Shown: positions 15,307 through 25,589, counted from the first letter of the stretch. The stretch: 64,000 nt of DNA from Aestuariispira insulae (GCF_003385955.1 NZ_QRDW01000004.1:1-64000); one strand, 5' to 3'. Translations and numbers: made by a program. The notes: generated by a model from the sequence alone, not told the origin.

Positions 15307-17723
15307 CCCTTTAACCGGGCGTGGGCTGTTGGTTTGTAAGCACGGACCTGGATCACCTGATCCTGTAAGCTCAGAGCGGCCTGCAGATCAGTAAATTCAT
15401 CCGAAGTGATGATGTCGGCATCAAAAGCACGCTGTGCCTGGGTGGCCAGAGGCTCTGCCGGAATCTGACCGACTTTCAGGGCGGCGCGGATTTTCTGGCG
15501 GGCCGGTTTGGATTTCATCAAGGCCGCCTCGGCTGCCATCATCTGCCCCAGACCTTCTTCCTCCGGATCGGGTAGATACATGTCGCCACAGATTCGCTCC
15601 CGCGTTGGCCCCCTATCAAGAATGGCATTGGCAATTTTTGCGCCGATCCGGTCGGAGGGCGGTTTTTGCCGACGGCCCAGCGGGAAGAGCAGGGGGCGGA
15701 GCAGATACCCCAGCCATCGGTTGGGCATGTTGGCCAGGATGCCGTCAAACGCTTCTTCAATGTGATAGTTAGCTTGCGTGCAGGACCAGTCGAGGAGATG
15801 GCGGTCATCTGCCTGACACCCTTCATCATGGAAGCGTTTCAGCGCGGAAGAGGCGATATACATCCAGGAAAGCGCATCCGCATAGCGGCCACTCAGCTTT
15901 TCCCGCCGTTTCAGAGCGCCGCCCATGCTGGCAAGGGCGATATCCGTGAGCAGGGCAAAACCGGCACTATACCGGTTGAGTTTCCGGAAATACCTGGCCT
16001 CCGGCCCGGACGAGGGCGTGGCAGAGCCGTGGCCGTTTGTCATGCCTAGAACCAGGCTGCGGGCGGCATTCCGGCTGACAAAATTGATATGATCGAAAAA
16101 GGCGTCGTCGAAGGATTTTATATCGCCTTTGGCTATGGCGTGCATCTCACGCTGGATGAAGGGATGGCTGCGAATGGCACCCTGGCCGAAAATGATCATG
16201 GATCGGGTAAGGATATTGGCCCCTTCCACTGTGATCGCGATCGGGACCGCGTTATGGGCCCGCGACAAGTTATTCCCGGGGCCTCTGCAAATGCCGGAAC
16301 CGGCAGCGATATCCAAGGCATCAGTGACTGATTGGCGCATTGAATCGGTGAGATATGCCTTCACAATAGCAGAAACCACTGACGGTTTTTCTCCGGCATC
16401 GACCGCACCACAGGTCATGCGTCTGGCCGCGTTCATCCAATAAGCGTTTCCGGCCATGCGGGCCAGGGGTTCCTGAATACCTTCAAATCGACCTATCTGC
16501 ATGTTGAACTGTTCGCGGACACTGGCATAGGTGGCGGAATGGCGGCAGACGGTCTGGACGGCGGAAACCGAGAGCGAGGGCAGCGATATCGATCGGCCCG
16601 CTGCCAGACAATCCATAAGCATCATCCAGCCCCGACCGACACCGTCACGCCCGCCGATCACCTGATCCAGGGGGATGAAAACATCTTTGCCCAGGATCGG
16701 CCCATTTTGAAAGGGGATGCCCATGGGATCATGCCGTTCCCCGATGGTAATGCCCTTCACATCCCTGGGAATCAGAGCGCAGGTGATGCCTAGATCCTCG
16801 TCGTCGCCGAGCAAATGGTCCGGGTCGTATAGACGGAACGCCAAGCCGATACAGGTCGCAACCGGTGCCAGTGTAATATAGCGTTTCGACCAACTGAGCT
16901 GGATGCCGAGCGTTTTTTTGCGGCCAATGGTTTTCTCAACAATTGTACCGATGCTGCGGCTGGCTGCGGCATCGCTGCCGGCATGGGGTTCGGTCAGGGC
17001 GAAGCATGGAATGTCCCGGCCGTCGGCAAGGCGGGGAAGGTAATGTTTGCGCTGTTTGTCCGTGCCGTAATGCAACAGCAATTCCGCGGGCCCCAGCGAG
17101 TTTGGCACCATGACGGTAACCGCAGCGGTGATAGACCGGCTGGCCAGTTTCACCACGACGGCAGAATGTCCAATGGCGGAAAACTCCAGACCGCCATAGA
17201 TCTTGGGAATGATCATGCCGAAGAAGCCATGTTTCCGCATGAAGTCCCAGATTTCCGGCGGTAGGTCACGTTTTTGCTGAATCTCCCAGTCATCCAGCAT
17301 TTTGCAGAGCTGTTCAACCGGTCCATCCAGGAATGCCTGCTCTTCGTCGGACAGGGGGGTGATCGGGAAATCCATCAGTTTGCGCCAATCCGGCTGGCCG
17401 GAAAATAGATCGCCATCCCACCAGACGGTTCCGGCTTCCAGCGCTATACGCTCGGTTTCCCCCATGCGGGGCAGCAGGCCTTTAACAAATTTCATGAGGG
17501 GTTTTGTCACCATTTGGCGGCGCAGGTTGCCAAGGCCGGTTACAACGGCAATTGCCGCCATGATCAGCCCTAAGAGAGGGAGCAGAAATCCGTCTGTTCC
17601 CCCTTGTTGCGCCCAGGCCGCAAGAAGCAGCACTGCTGATACGGTCCAGGCGACATAGCCGTAACCGAAGAAACAGAACAAAACCAAAAGAACAACTGCC
17701 AGGAGGATCAATAGGGCTGTCAT
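15303..17723 (-). CDS. fadE: Acyl-CoA dehydrogenase FadE
   Basis: An 806-residue FadE-type flavoenzyme catalysing the first oxidation of beta-oxidation. Two to three N-terminal membrane segments (residues 1-65) precede a 740-residue acyl-CoA dehydrogenase core with CFALTEPHAGSDAAASRSIG (FAD/substrate motif, about residue 240) and the C-terminal DUF1974-like region. The length is close to E. coli FadE (about 814). It is the last gene of the four-gene fatty acid operon, 33 bases downstream of the hydratase/dehydrogenase gene. Confidence 0.95.
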   Translation of the reverse strand: MTALLILLAVVLLVLFCFFGYGYVAWTVSAVLLLAAWAQQGGTDGFLLPLLGLIMAAIAVVTGLGNLRRQMVTKPLMKFVKGLLPRMGETERIALEAGTVWWDGDLFSGQPDWRKLMDFPITPLSDEEQAFLDGPVEQLCKMLDDWEIQQKRDLPPEIWDFMRKHGFFGMIIPKIYGGLEFSAIGHSAVVVKLASRSITAAVTVMVPNSLGPAELLLHYGTDKQRKHYLPRLADGRDIPCFALTEPHAGSDAAASRSIGTIVEKTIGRKKTLGIQLSWSKRYITLAPVATCIGLAFRLYDPDHLLGDDEDLGITCALIPRDVKGITIGERHDPMGIPFQNGPILGKDVFIPLDQVIGGRDGVGRGWMMLMDCLAAGRSISLPSLSVSAVQTVCRHSATYASVREQFNMQIGRFEGIQEPLARMAGNAYWMNAARRMTCGAVDAGEKPSVVSAIVKAYLTDSMRQSVTDALDIAAGSGICRGPGNNLSRAHNAVPIAITVEGANILTRSMIIFGQGAIRSHPFIQREMHAIAKGDIKSFDDAFFDHINFVSRNAARSLVLGMTNGHGSATPSSGPEARYFRKLNRYSAGFALLTDIALASMGGALKRREKLSGRYADALSWMYIASSALKRFHDEGCQADDRHLLDWSCTQANYHIEEAFDGILANMPNRWLGYLLRPLLFPLGRRQKPPSDRIGAKIANAILDRGPTRERICGDMYLPDPEEEGLGQMMAAEAALMKSKPARQKIRAALKVGQIPAEPLATQAQRAFDADIITSDEFTDLQAALSLQDQVIQVRAYKPTAHARLKG

Positions 17724-17756
17724 TTCACGGTTTCCATTTCATTATTGGCTGATGGG

Positions 17757-20084
17757 TCAATTCCTGAGCGGCCTGCCGGTTTTCAGTATATGGCTTACTC
17801 TGTCCTGGCTGGCCGGCATACGGGCCAGGGAGACGAACTGATCCCGCTCCAATTCCAACAGTCGGTTGCCTGAGACAGGTTTCAGATGATCGGTATCGCC
17901 GCCGCTCAATGTGATGCCCAGATGTTTTGCCACCACACTATCATGGGCTGTCACCAAGCCCATTCGTTTGAAGCCTTCAACGGCCATTTCCAAGGCGGCG
18001 CGGGCCGTCTCGCCGGGAAGATAGATGTTTGCCGGTTCCGGTGGCCTGTAATCGTCAACCATGGCAAGCGCGCGTGCCTTGGCATCGGCCAGCAGACGGT
18101 CCCGGTTCATGGTGATGCCGTCACCGTCGCGCAGGATCAGCATCTCTTGTGCTTGTGCGGCGGATTTTGCGACCTTGGCGGTTGCGATCATCTCAAAACT
18201 GTTGATGACAGGCGGCATCGGACCGCGGGGTTTGGTTCTGTCCTGGGACCAGCGGAATAACATTTCCTTGCAACCGCCCCAGCCGGGGATGACGCCGATT
18301 CCGGTTTCCACCAGGCCGGAATAGGTTTCCGCATGGGCCTGGATAGCGTCACAATGCAGCAGGATCTCGCAGCCACCGCCAAGGGCCATGCCGGAGGGCG
18401 CGCCGACAACCGGGAAGGGGGCATGTTTCAAGGCATCAAAGGTTTCCTGGCCTTGTTTGATCAAATAGCGCACGGCAAACCATGCCCGGATTTTCATCGC
18501 CCCCAATAACAGGCCCACATTGGCGCCAACAGAGAAATTGCTGCCTTCGTTATAGATCACCAGGGCTCGATAACGGCGTTGGCAAAGCTTGATCGCTTTG
18601 CGGATCATGCTGAGGGTGAACGGGTTTAGGGAGTTCATCTTGCTGGTGAATTCCAGGCAAAGCACGCCATCACCGATGTCCCAGAGGTTGGCGGACATAT
18701 TCCGCGCAACGGGTTTTGAGGCGTGTTTGATATCGGCCAGCAACAAAATCCCGTCGGGCCGTTGAAAATCGCGATAATCACCGGTCAGGTCGAGATATTG
18801 TCTCTGTCCACGGTGAGTTCGGTAGAAGGAGCGATTACCCGCGGTCTGGATCAGGGGCGGGACATCGATCCCTTCTGCCTGCAGGCGCTCCCGAAACCAA
18901 CCGGTACCTAATTGGTCGATCAGTTCAAACGGTCCGTATTTCCAGTTATACCCCTGGCGCATGGCCTCATCGACAGACAGAATGTCATCAGCAATTTCCG
19001 GCACCAGGCTGGCAGCATAGGCTAGAACCCGCAACAAAACCCATCCGGCATATTGTCCGGCCTGATCAGGATGGCCGATGAAGGCCTTCAATCCTTTCTT
19101 CCGGGCCAGCTGAACGCTTTCCAGTTTCGGTTTTTGCGCCTTGGCATAGTCACCGGTGGTTAGGTTTATCGCTTCCTTGATTTTTTTATCCGTGTCCGGT
19201 TTCAACCGATAAAAACCGCCTTTTCCCTTTCGACCGGTATAGCCATCGGCAATCATTTTATCCAGCAAAGGGAAATCCCGGTTGACCGAATGAAACGGGT
19301 CGTCCGGCGGCAGGCTTTCCTTCATGCTCGAGAGAATGCGCGGCATCAGGTCCAGGCCAACCATGTCAAGCAATCCGAAAACCCCTGTCTTTGGGATGCC
19401 GCAGGGGCGTGACAATGCAGCGTCGGCCGCTTCGATCGGCACCCCGTCATCCAATGCTTTGGCAACGGCGCATTGCAGCCAGAAAATCCCGATCCGGTTG
19501 CCGATGAAACCTGGTGTATCGTGGCAATTCACGACGGATTTCCCGAGCTTACGGTCGGCAAAGGATCGGATCATCTCCAACGCATCGGATTTGGTATCCG
19601 GTCCGGCCACCATCTCGAACAGCCGCAGATAGCGGGGCGGGTTGAAGAAATGGGTGATCAGGAAATCCTGCGAGAATTTCTTCGGCATCCCTTTCACGAG
19701 ATCACCCAGCGGGATGGTTGAGGTATTGGAGGAGACAATAGAGCCCGGTTTTCGGGCCAACTGGATCTGTTTATAGAGGCGGCGTTTAAGCTTGATATCC
19801 TCAATAATGGCTTCAAGGATCCAGTCGCATTCAGCCAGCCGGTGCATGTCATCTTCGATATTGGCTGGCGTGATCAATGCCGCATTCGAAGGATGCATGA
19901 AAGCTTCCGGGTCAGATTTTAGCAGCTTTTTTATCGCTGTCTTGGCCAGAATATTCCGGTCTTCTGCACCTTCGGGCACGATATCGAGCAAGATGACCGG
20001 TATGCCGGCATTAGTGATATGGGCGGCGATGCTGGCCCCCATCACTCCCGATCCGAAAACGGCGACTTTGCCGATCTTTTTCAT
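17757..20084 (-). CDS. 3-hydroxyacyl-CoA dehydrogenase / enoyl-CoA hydratase, FadN-like
   Basis: A 775-residue bifunctional beta-oxidation enzyme with the dehydrogenase first and the crotonase last, the reverse of FadB/FadJ and like FadN. The Rossmann motif KVAVFGSGVMGASIA starts at residue 5 and the dehydrogenase catalytic His is in LITHFFNPPRY. The C-terminal hydratase keeps GGGCEI and LVETGIGVIPGWGG with both catalytic glutamates. The start is set by the overlap with the thiolase stop (TAATG, one base), which suggests translational coupling; the frame extends 68 codons upstream without similarity. Confidence 0.93.
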   Translation of the reverse strand: MKKIGKVAVFGSGVMGASIAAHITNAGIPVILLDIVPEGAEDRNILAKTAIKKLLKSDPEAFMHPSNAALITPANIEDDMHRLAECDWILEAIIEDIKLKRRLYKQIQLARKPGSIVSSNTSTIPLGDLVKGMPKKFSQDFLITHFFNPPRYLRLFEMVAGPDTKSDALEMIRSFADRKLGKSVVNCHDTPGFIGNRIGIFWLQCAVAKALDDGVPIEAADAALSRPCGIPKTGVFGLLDMVGLDLMPRILSSMKESLPPDDPFHSVNRDFPLLDKMIADGYTGRKGKGGFYRLKPDTDKKIKEAINLTTGDYAKAQKPKLESVQLARKKGLKAFIGHPDQAGQYAGWVLLRVLAYAASLVPEIADDILSVDEAMRQGYNWKYGPFELIDQLGTGWFRERLQAEGIDVPPLIQTAGNRSFYRTHRGQRQYLDLTGDYRDFQRPDGILLLADIKHASKPVARNMSANLWDIGDGVLCLEFTSKMNSLNPFTLSMIRKAIKLCQRRYRALVIYNEGSNFSVGANVGLLLGAMKIRAWFAVRYLIKQGQETFDALKHAPFPVVGAPSGMALGGGCEILLHCDAIQAHAETYSGLVETGIGVIPGWGGCKEMLFRWSQDRTKPRGPMPPVINSFEMIATAKVAKSAAQAQEMLILRDGDGITMNRDRLLADAKARALAMVDDYRPPEPANIYLPGETARAALEMAVEGFKRMGLVTAHDSVVAKHLGITLSGGDTDHLKPVSGNRLLELERDQFVSLARMPASQDRVSHILKTGRPLRN

Positions 20085-21220
20085 TACGCGGCCTCCAAAA
20101 TGGTGGCGATACCCTGACCTCCGCCGATGCATTGGGTGGCCAGCGCGATCTGCCCGCCGCCCCTGGCGAGCAAACTGGCGGCCTTGCCGGTAATGCGGGC
20201 ACCGGTCGCGCCGAGCGGATGCCCGATGGCGATCGCGCCGCCATGGAGATTGACCTTCTCCTGGCTGAGGCCCAGATCTCCCAAACAAGCCAGGGCCTGG
20301 GAGGAGAAGGCTTCATTTACCTCGGCAATGTCGATATCCTCGACCTTTAACGCTGCGCGTTCCAGGGCTTTTCTGGTGGCAGGCACGGGGCCGATGCCCA
20401 TGATCTCCGGGGCACAACCCGCAATCGCGATGCCTCTGATCCGGGCAAGAATGGTAAGACCGTTGGTTATTGCATAATCCTTGCTGCAAACCAATGTGAT
20501 GCTGGCGCCGTCGGTCAGGGGTGAAGAGGTGCCGGCGGTGACGGTGCCTGTCCGCTCGAAAGCAGGCTTAAGGGCAGCAAGCCCTTCCAGGTTGGTATCC
20601 GGGCGGATGCAGCCGTCTTTCACCACCATGCCATCCTCTGAGGTGATCGGAATGATCTCTTCCTTGAAGGCTGATTGCTCATCGGCTCTTGCTGCCTTAA
20701 TATGTGACTGGACTGCGAAACCTTCCTGTTCTGCTCGGGAAATCTGGTATTTCTGGGCGACGTTTTCCGCCGTTTCACCCATGGAAATATAGGAGGCTGG
20801 AAATCTCTTATACAGTCCCGGATGGGGCATTGGGTTGAAACCCATCATGGGGACGCGCGACATGGATTCGACGCCGCCACACAAAAAAGCCTCGCCGGCA
20901 TTCATCTGAATGGCACCGGCAGCCATATGGATGGCATACATCGACGATCCGCAAAAACGGTTGACGGTGGCGCCGGCGACCGTCAGCGGCAGGTCTGCAT
21001 TAAATGCTGCCAGTCGAGCCATGTTGAGGCCCTGTTCGCCCTCGGGGAAGGCACAGCCCAGAATAAAATCCTCCAGATCATTAGGATCAACGCCGGTTCT
21101 TTCCAGAAGACCGCGTATGACCTGGGCCATCAGATCATCCGGCCTGACAGAGGCGAGCGCTCCTTTGGTTGCCTGCGTGAAGGGAGAACGCGCATATCCG
21201 CAGATAACCACTTCTCTCAT
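20084..21220 (-). CDS. fadA: Acetyl-CoA C-acyltransferase (3-ketoacyl-CoA thiolase)
   Basis: A 378-residue thiolase that cleaves 3-ketoacyl-CoA to acetyl-CoA and a shortened acyl-CoA. The nucleophile is Cys88 in VNRFCGSSM; the conserved NEAFSSQ, GGAIAIGHPLGATGAR and TQCIGGGQG motifs are all present. The length is typical. It lies 21 bases downstream of the acyltransferase/hydrolase/ligase fusion and overlaps the FadN-like gene by one base, so it belongs to a single operon. Confidence 0.95.
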   Translation of the reverse strand: MREVVICGYARSPFTQATKGALASVRPDDLMAQVIRGLLERTGVDPNDLEDFILGCAFPEGEQGLNMARLAAFNADLPLTVAGATVNRFCGSSMYAIHMAAGAIQMNAGEAFLCGGVESMSRVPMMGFNPMPHPGLYKRFPASYISMGETAENVAQKYQISRAEQEGFAVQSHIKAARADEQSAFKEEIIPITSEDGMVVKDGCIRPDTNLEGLAALKPAFERTGTVTAGTSSPLTDGASITLVCSKDYAITNGLTILARIRGIAIAGCAPEIMGIGPVPATRKALERAALKVEDIDIAEVNEAFSSQALACLGDLGLSQEKVNLHGGAIAIGHPLGATGARITGKAASLLARGGGQIALATQCIGGGQGIATILEAA

Positions 21221-21241
21221 GTCGCTTCTCCTTGTTTGAAG

Positions 21242-24200
21242 TCAGTCTCCGGCTGAGGCCACGGTCGGTGCGGGGCCCGCTGGTTCGGTCAGTTCCGCGA
21301 TCAGGTCGCGTTTGGATATTTTGCCAATGGGTGTCTTTGGTAGCTCATCGCGAAATTCGATCCGGCGCGGTATCTTGTAAGGGGCCAGGCGCTCTTTGAG
21401 ATATTGCCGCAAGGCACCAGCGGTTAGTTCTTTACCCGCCTTGAGCTGGATGAAGGCCATGACGGTTTCACCACGATGTTCGTCCGGCAGCCCGATGACT
21501 GCGGCTTCGGCGACGGCGGGATGCTGGTAAATCTCTTCTTCCACCATGCGCGGATAGACATTGAAACCGCCGCTGAGGATCATCTCTTTGATCCGGTCGA
21601 CAATGAACAGATAGCCATCTTCATCCAAATAACCGAGATCGCCGGTTCGAAGCGCTGTATCATAAAATACATCAGATCCCTCATCGGAATTCGAGGTGTA
21701 ACCTGACATCACCTGCGGGCCGGACACACAGATCTCGCCGATTTCGCCGGCCGGCATCTGAACCCCGTTCCCGTCTATGGATCTGATGCTGATGATGGTG
21801 CGTGGCAGTGGCAGGCCAACGGATCCCGGTTTCCCGCCACCCGTCAGCGGGTTGACGGTGCAAACCGGGCTGGTCTCTGAAAGCCCATAACCTTCAAAAA
21901 TCGGGCAATCCGCGAGTATCTCAAAATGGTCTTGCACGGCGCGCGGCAATGGCGCACCACCGGATATGCACAAAGTCAGACTGGAAAGGTCGTGCTGTTC
22001 CGGGTTCATGGCCCCATTGATGGCGGAATACATGGTTGGCACGCCGATAAAGATGGTTGGTTTCAGCTTGGTTAGTGTCTCCATGACCTTGGAAAGCTGG
22101 AAATTGGGTAGCAGGATTAGCTCCGCCCCGAGATAGATTCCCAAATTCATCACGGCCGTCATGCCAAAGGCATGGAACAGCGGCAGGATGCCAAGAACCT
22201 TTTCATGCCCCTTTTCCGCGTTCCGGGCCAGTTGGGTCAACTGGATGACATTGGCATAAAGATTCGCATGGCTGAGTTTGGCCCCTTTGGGACGACCGGT
22301 TGTGCCGCCGGTATATTGCAGGACGGCAATATCATTGATCGGATCGAGAATGGGCGGATCAATCAGACCGTCATTATTGACCAGGGCGGCAAAAGGAACA
22401 TGGCGATCATCTTCCGGGATCTTCGCCACCTCTTTTGACTTCATCAGATCAAACAGGATTTTGTCGGTCAGTTTCAAAAGCCCGCTCACCCGGCAGACGA
22501 TTAGTTTGCGCAATCCCATGGGCAACGTATCTTTGCCTTTTTCCGGCGCGATTTTTTCATACATACCCTTCATATCCAGCGTCACCATCAATCTGGCACC
22601 GGAATCCCGGACCTGATGGGAGATTTCGTGACGGGAATAGAGTGGGTTGATCTGCACCACCGTGCCACCGGCTTTCAGGATGCCGTAAAAACAGATGACA
22701 GCATAAGGGCAGTTGGGCAGCATCATGGCAACAACCGAGCCCTTGGTAACCCCAAGCTGCTGAAAACCCCTGGCCGCTTTATCCACCAATTTGCCGATTT
22801 CCCTGTAGCGCAGACGCTTGCCGCGGAAATGGGTGCACGGCTTATCCGAATATTTGGTGACGGCCTCATCAAGCAGATCCGTCAATGGTGCGATGGGGAT
22901 GGTGCTGTCCCAATTTGTACCGTCGGGATAGGATTTCTCCCAGGGATATTTTTCCGTTTCCGTCTGTATTTCCGGCGGCTCACCTGGACTACGCAGCATT
23001 TGAAAGCGCTTTAGGCCAGTTTTTAGAACCTTGAGCGGATGCTGAAAGACTGCATCCAGGGAAAATACCGGTGTGCCGACTTTGTGAGGCTGGGACAGGT
23101 TTTTTTGTTCTGCGACATGGCCGAGGGCCACGGATAATTCCAATGATAGTTTGTCCACATAATCCGCAATAATGTCCTGGCAACCGCCAAGATCCTCATT
23201 CAGAATTCCATGCCGGTTGGCGGGAAGAATGTTCAGCTTTTTGTTTGCAGAAGCTATTTTCTCGTGAAGGATGGTCGCGCTGACAGGATCGATCACAGGG
23301 TCATCCTTTCCCTGCAAGATCAGGGCCGGGCAGGTGACAATATCCAAATGGTCACGCATATCGTTGACCAGTAACCTGAGCTCTTGCAGGCCGGCAAGCG
23401 GGATATTCCGGTAGTTGATGTCCGGATGCTCCGATTCATTCACCCGGAATGTCATGATCCCTTCCGCCGGAGTGACCATCTCCGTCAGTTTGTTCAAGCT
23501 GTTGATCAAAGGAACAAAAACGAGGTTTTTATTCCGGAATTTCACCGGGGCGGACACGCTGACCACCGCAGCCAGCCGTTTCGGTTTCTCAGCGGCCAGC
23601 CGCAGGCACAGCGCGCCGCCGGTTGAAAACCCGATCAGACAGACCTCGTCCGCCAACATTGACATGATTTCATAGCCGCGGCGCACGGAGCCCAGCCATT
23701 CCTGCCAACTGCGATCCTTTAGATCCCAGGGGGATGTACCATGCCCGCGCAAGCGCGCCCCCAGCACGGGATAGCCCATAGCCCAGAGTTTTTCTCCAAA
23801 AGATCGCATTTCCGCAGGCGATGCCAGAAAGCCATGAACCAGCACAATGCCCAGGCGCGCCTGCTGTTTTCTGGCCCTGCCTTCCGGCATCAGCAGAAAG
23901 GGCGCACCGGATTTTGTCGCGGTTTCCTGCTTGTTGATTTCCTCATGGCGGCTTCTGGAATAGGTTTCCCGGCACCAGTGGAAGGCTTTTACCTCGTCAT
24001 CAAACAGGTTATGGGCAAATGTTGGATGTTCGGCGGGATATTCATTTTCCATGGCCTGTTCAACGGCAAGACAAGCCGATTTCACCGGACGAGCCTCGTT
24101 GGCATAGACGATGATCGGGTTTTCCAGCCTGGTTTCATGGAAAGTATGTTCCTGGCGCAGTTTGGGCAGGAACCGATACCGGTTGGCGGTGGCCTCGATC

Positions 24201-25432
24201 AGGCCGGAGGAAACGGCCCGGCCAATGAATTGGCTGAAGCCCCGGCAGCTGCCTTGGTGGATACCGTCATAGGCCTCAGGATTGGAAATGGATCGATGAT
24301 GATGGATGTCCGGCTGGGCCTGGGCATTTTTGATCACGCTATAGAGCAGGCGGTGAAAACGGTCATGCTCAATTTCTTCGATATTGCGATCCAATAGGTT
24401 CAGGATCAACAAGGAAGCAAGATGACTGAGATTAATTGAGACCAGCGCGTACATGGAATGCATGCATTTATCCCGCAGACGTGTGGTCTTCCGGGCCAGA
24501 GCGGTGCCGATCATCCGATCCACCAGGCGGTCTGAACCGGTTTGTAGGGAAAAAAGCTGCTCCAGGCTTTCAGTACGCTCAAACATCTGCTTTAGCAGGA
24601 TGTTTTCAAGCGGGTTCCAGGATAATTCCGGCACGCGCGGTTTGCCGATACGGATATCCATATCCGTTTCCTTCAACAGGATATTGCCCTCGATCAGCAA
24701 TTCCTCCCGGGCCTGACTGCCCAGTTCGCCACCGAACAGCTCCATGCCTTTGCGCAGGATATTGTCATCGCTGCGGATCGGATAGAAGGTGATATTGCTG
24801 GGCACCACCTGGGTCGGTTTTTGGGCGGCGGCAATCATCATCTCCAGATCGCCGAAACCAAGCGCGTTGACCCAGCGGTACAGCCGGTCCTCTTCACCGG
24901 CTTTATGGACCGACAGGATGCGGCGCTTGAACATTTCAAGCGTGATCGCGATGGCGGCGGCACCCTTGTGATGCTTTCTGTGGGTTTTGTCGGATGGTGA
25001 AAAAATGCTGTATTTGCCATCCTGATCAACCACGCGGCGGTCCTTGATCATGCCACCTTCGGGAAAAACAATGATCTTGCGACCGCGCAGGATTTCAGCA
25101 GCCAGGAACGGCAAAAGGCCCGGATGATTGTTGGGGACAGCCCCCACATTCCAGAGGAATTTCGAAAACGTCTCGCTGCCGGCAAACAGTTCATGGGTTG
25201 CGATCGAGCGGCAATAGGCGCCGGTCTGTTTATGGATCAGATATTGCGGGATGATGGTTTCGAAACGGGCAAAATGGTTGAACAGGAATATCTGCCCGGA
25301 ATCCAGGTAGTTTTCAGGATCATGCACCTTGATGTTGATGCCCAGCCGGTCATGCAGGAAGGAAAACGCGCCCACGCATCGCTGGTAGGTGGTTTCATTA
25401 ATCTGATGATGACCCATACTCCCTGACGTCAT
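21242..25432 (-). CDS. Trimodular acyltransferase - alpha/beta-hydrolase - long-chain acyl-CoA synthetase fusion
   Basis: One uninterrupted 1396-residue frame joins three enzymes. Residues about 40-260 form a PlsC/PlsB-like acyltransferase with NHFARFE (53-58, an HX4E in place of HX4D) and FPEGG (123-127). Residues about 520-770 are an alpha/beta hydrolase with oxyanion HGF (533-535), nucleophile Ser603 in GFSTGG, Asp710 or 711 and His741, resembling monoacylglycerol lipases. Residues about 845-1380 are a FadD-type ligase with TGGTTGRPKGAK (1041-1052), GYGLSE (1181-1186), TGDLGY (1263-1268) and PIGKISK (1368-1374). A linker with no recognised domain occupies 270-510. As first gene of the beta-oxidation operon it could release, activate and reacylate fatty acids. 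Start follows AGAGGA. Confidence 0.92.
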   Translation of the reverse strand: MTSGSMGHHQINETTYQRCVGAFSFLHDRLGINIKVHDPENYLDSGQIFLFNHFARFETIIPQYLIHKQTGAYCRSIATHELFAGSETFSKFLWNVGAVPNNHPGLLPFLAAEILRGRKIIVFPEGGMIKDRRVVDQDGKYSIFSPSDKTHRKHHKGAAAIAITLEMFKRRILSVHKAGEEDRLYRWVNALGFGDLEMMIAAAQKPTQVVPSNITFYPIRSDDNILRKGMELFGGELGSQAREELLIEGNILLKETDMDIRIGKPRVPELSWNPLENILLKQMFERTESLEQLFSLQTGSDRLVDRMIGTALARKTTRLRDKCMHSMYALVSINLSHLASLLILNLLDRNIEEIEHDRFHRLLYSVIKNAQAQPDIHHHRSISNPEAYDGIHQGSCRGFSQFIGRAVSSGLIEATANRYRFLPKLRQEHTFHETRLENPIIVYANEARPVKSACLAVEQAMENEYPAEHPTFAHNLFDDEVKAFHWCRETYSRSRHEEINKQETATKSGAPFLLMPEGRARKQQARLGIVLVHGFLASPAEMRSFGEKLWAMGYPVLGARLRGHGTSPWDLKDRSWQEWLGSVRRGYEIMSMLADEVCLIGFSTGGALCLRLAAEKPKRLAAVVSVSAPVKFRNKNLVFVPLINSLNKLTEMVTPAEGIMTFRVNESEHPDINYRNIPLAGLQELRLLVNDMRDHLDIVTCPALILQGKDDPVIDPVSATILHEKIASANKKLNILPANRHGILNEDLGGCQDIIADYVDKLSLELSVALGHVAEQKNLSQPHKVGTPVFSLDAVFQHPLKVLKTGLKRFQMLRSPGEPPEIQTETEKYPWEKSYPDGTNWDSTIPIAPLTDLLDEAVTKYSDKPCTHFRGKRLRYREIGKLVDKAARGFQQLGVTKGSVVAMMLPNCPYAVICFYGILKAGGTVVQINPLYSRHEISHQVRDSGARLMVTLDMKGMYEKIAPEKGKDTLPMGLRKLIVCRVSGLLKLTDKILFDLMKSKEVAKIPEDDRHVPFAALVNNDGLIDPPILDPINDIAVLQYTGGTTGRPKGAKLSHANLYANVIQLTQLARNAEKGHEKVLGILPLFHAFGMTAVMNLGIYLGAELILLPNFQLSKVMETLTKLKPTIFIGVPTMYSAINGAMNPEQHDLSSLTLCISGGAPLPRAVQDHFEILADCPIFEGYGLSETSPVCTVNPLTGGGKPGSVGLPLPRTIISIRSIDGNGVQMPAGEIGEICVSGPQVMSGYTSNSDEGSDVFYDTALRTGDLGYLDEDGYLFIVDRIKEMILSGGFNVYPRMVEEEIYQHPAVAEAAVIGLPDEHRGETVMAFIQLKAGKELTAGALRQYLKERLAPYKIPRRIEFRDELPKTPIGKISKRDLIAELTEPAGPAPTVASAGD

Positions 25433-25589
25433 GATGGTCCTCTGTGGTGGGCACGGAACGGGAGAACTGTCTCAAGAGTACATTATGTTAATGATATAGC
25501 GTTAATTTTCTCTTGCCACCGATAGTTTGTCGCAGGCCGGACAGCGCCCATTCCGGCGCTGTTGGTTTGGCAATGATTATGGGACCGGA

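Noticed and set aside
20085-20288. 68-codon N-terminal extension of the FadN-like protein
   Set aside because: The extension overlaps the thiolase gene, is Arg/Gly-rich junk, and the Rossmann motif begins right after the ATG at 20084.
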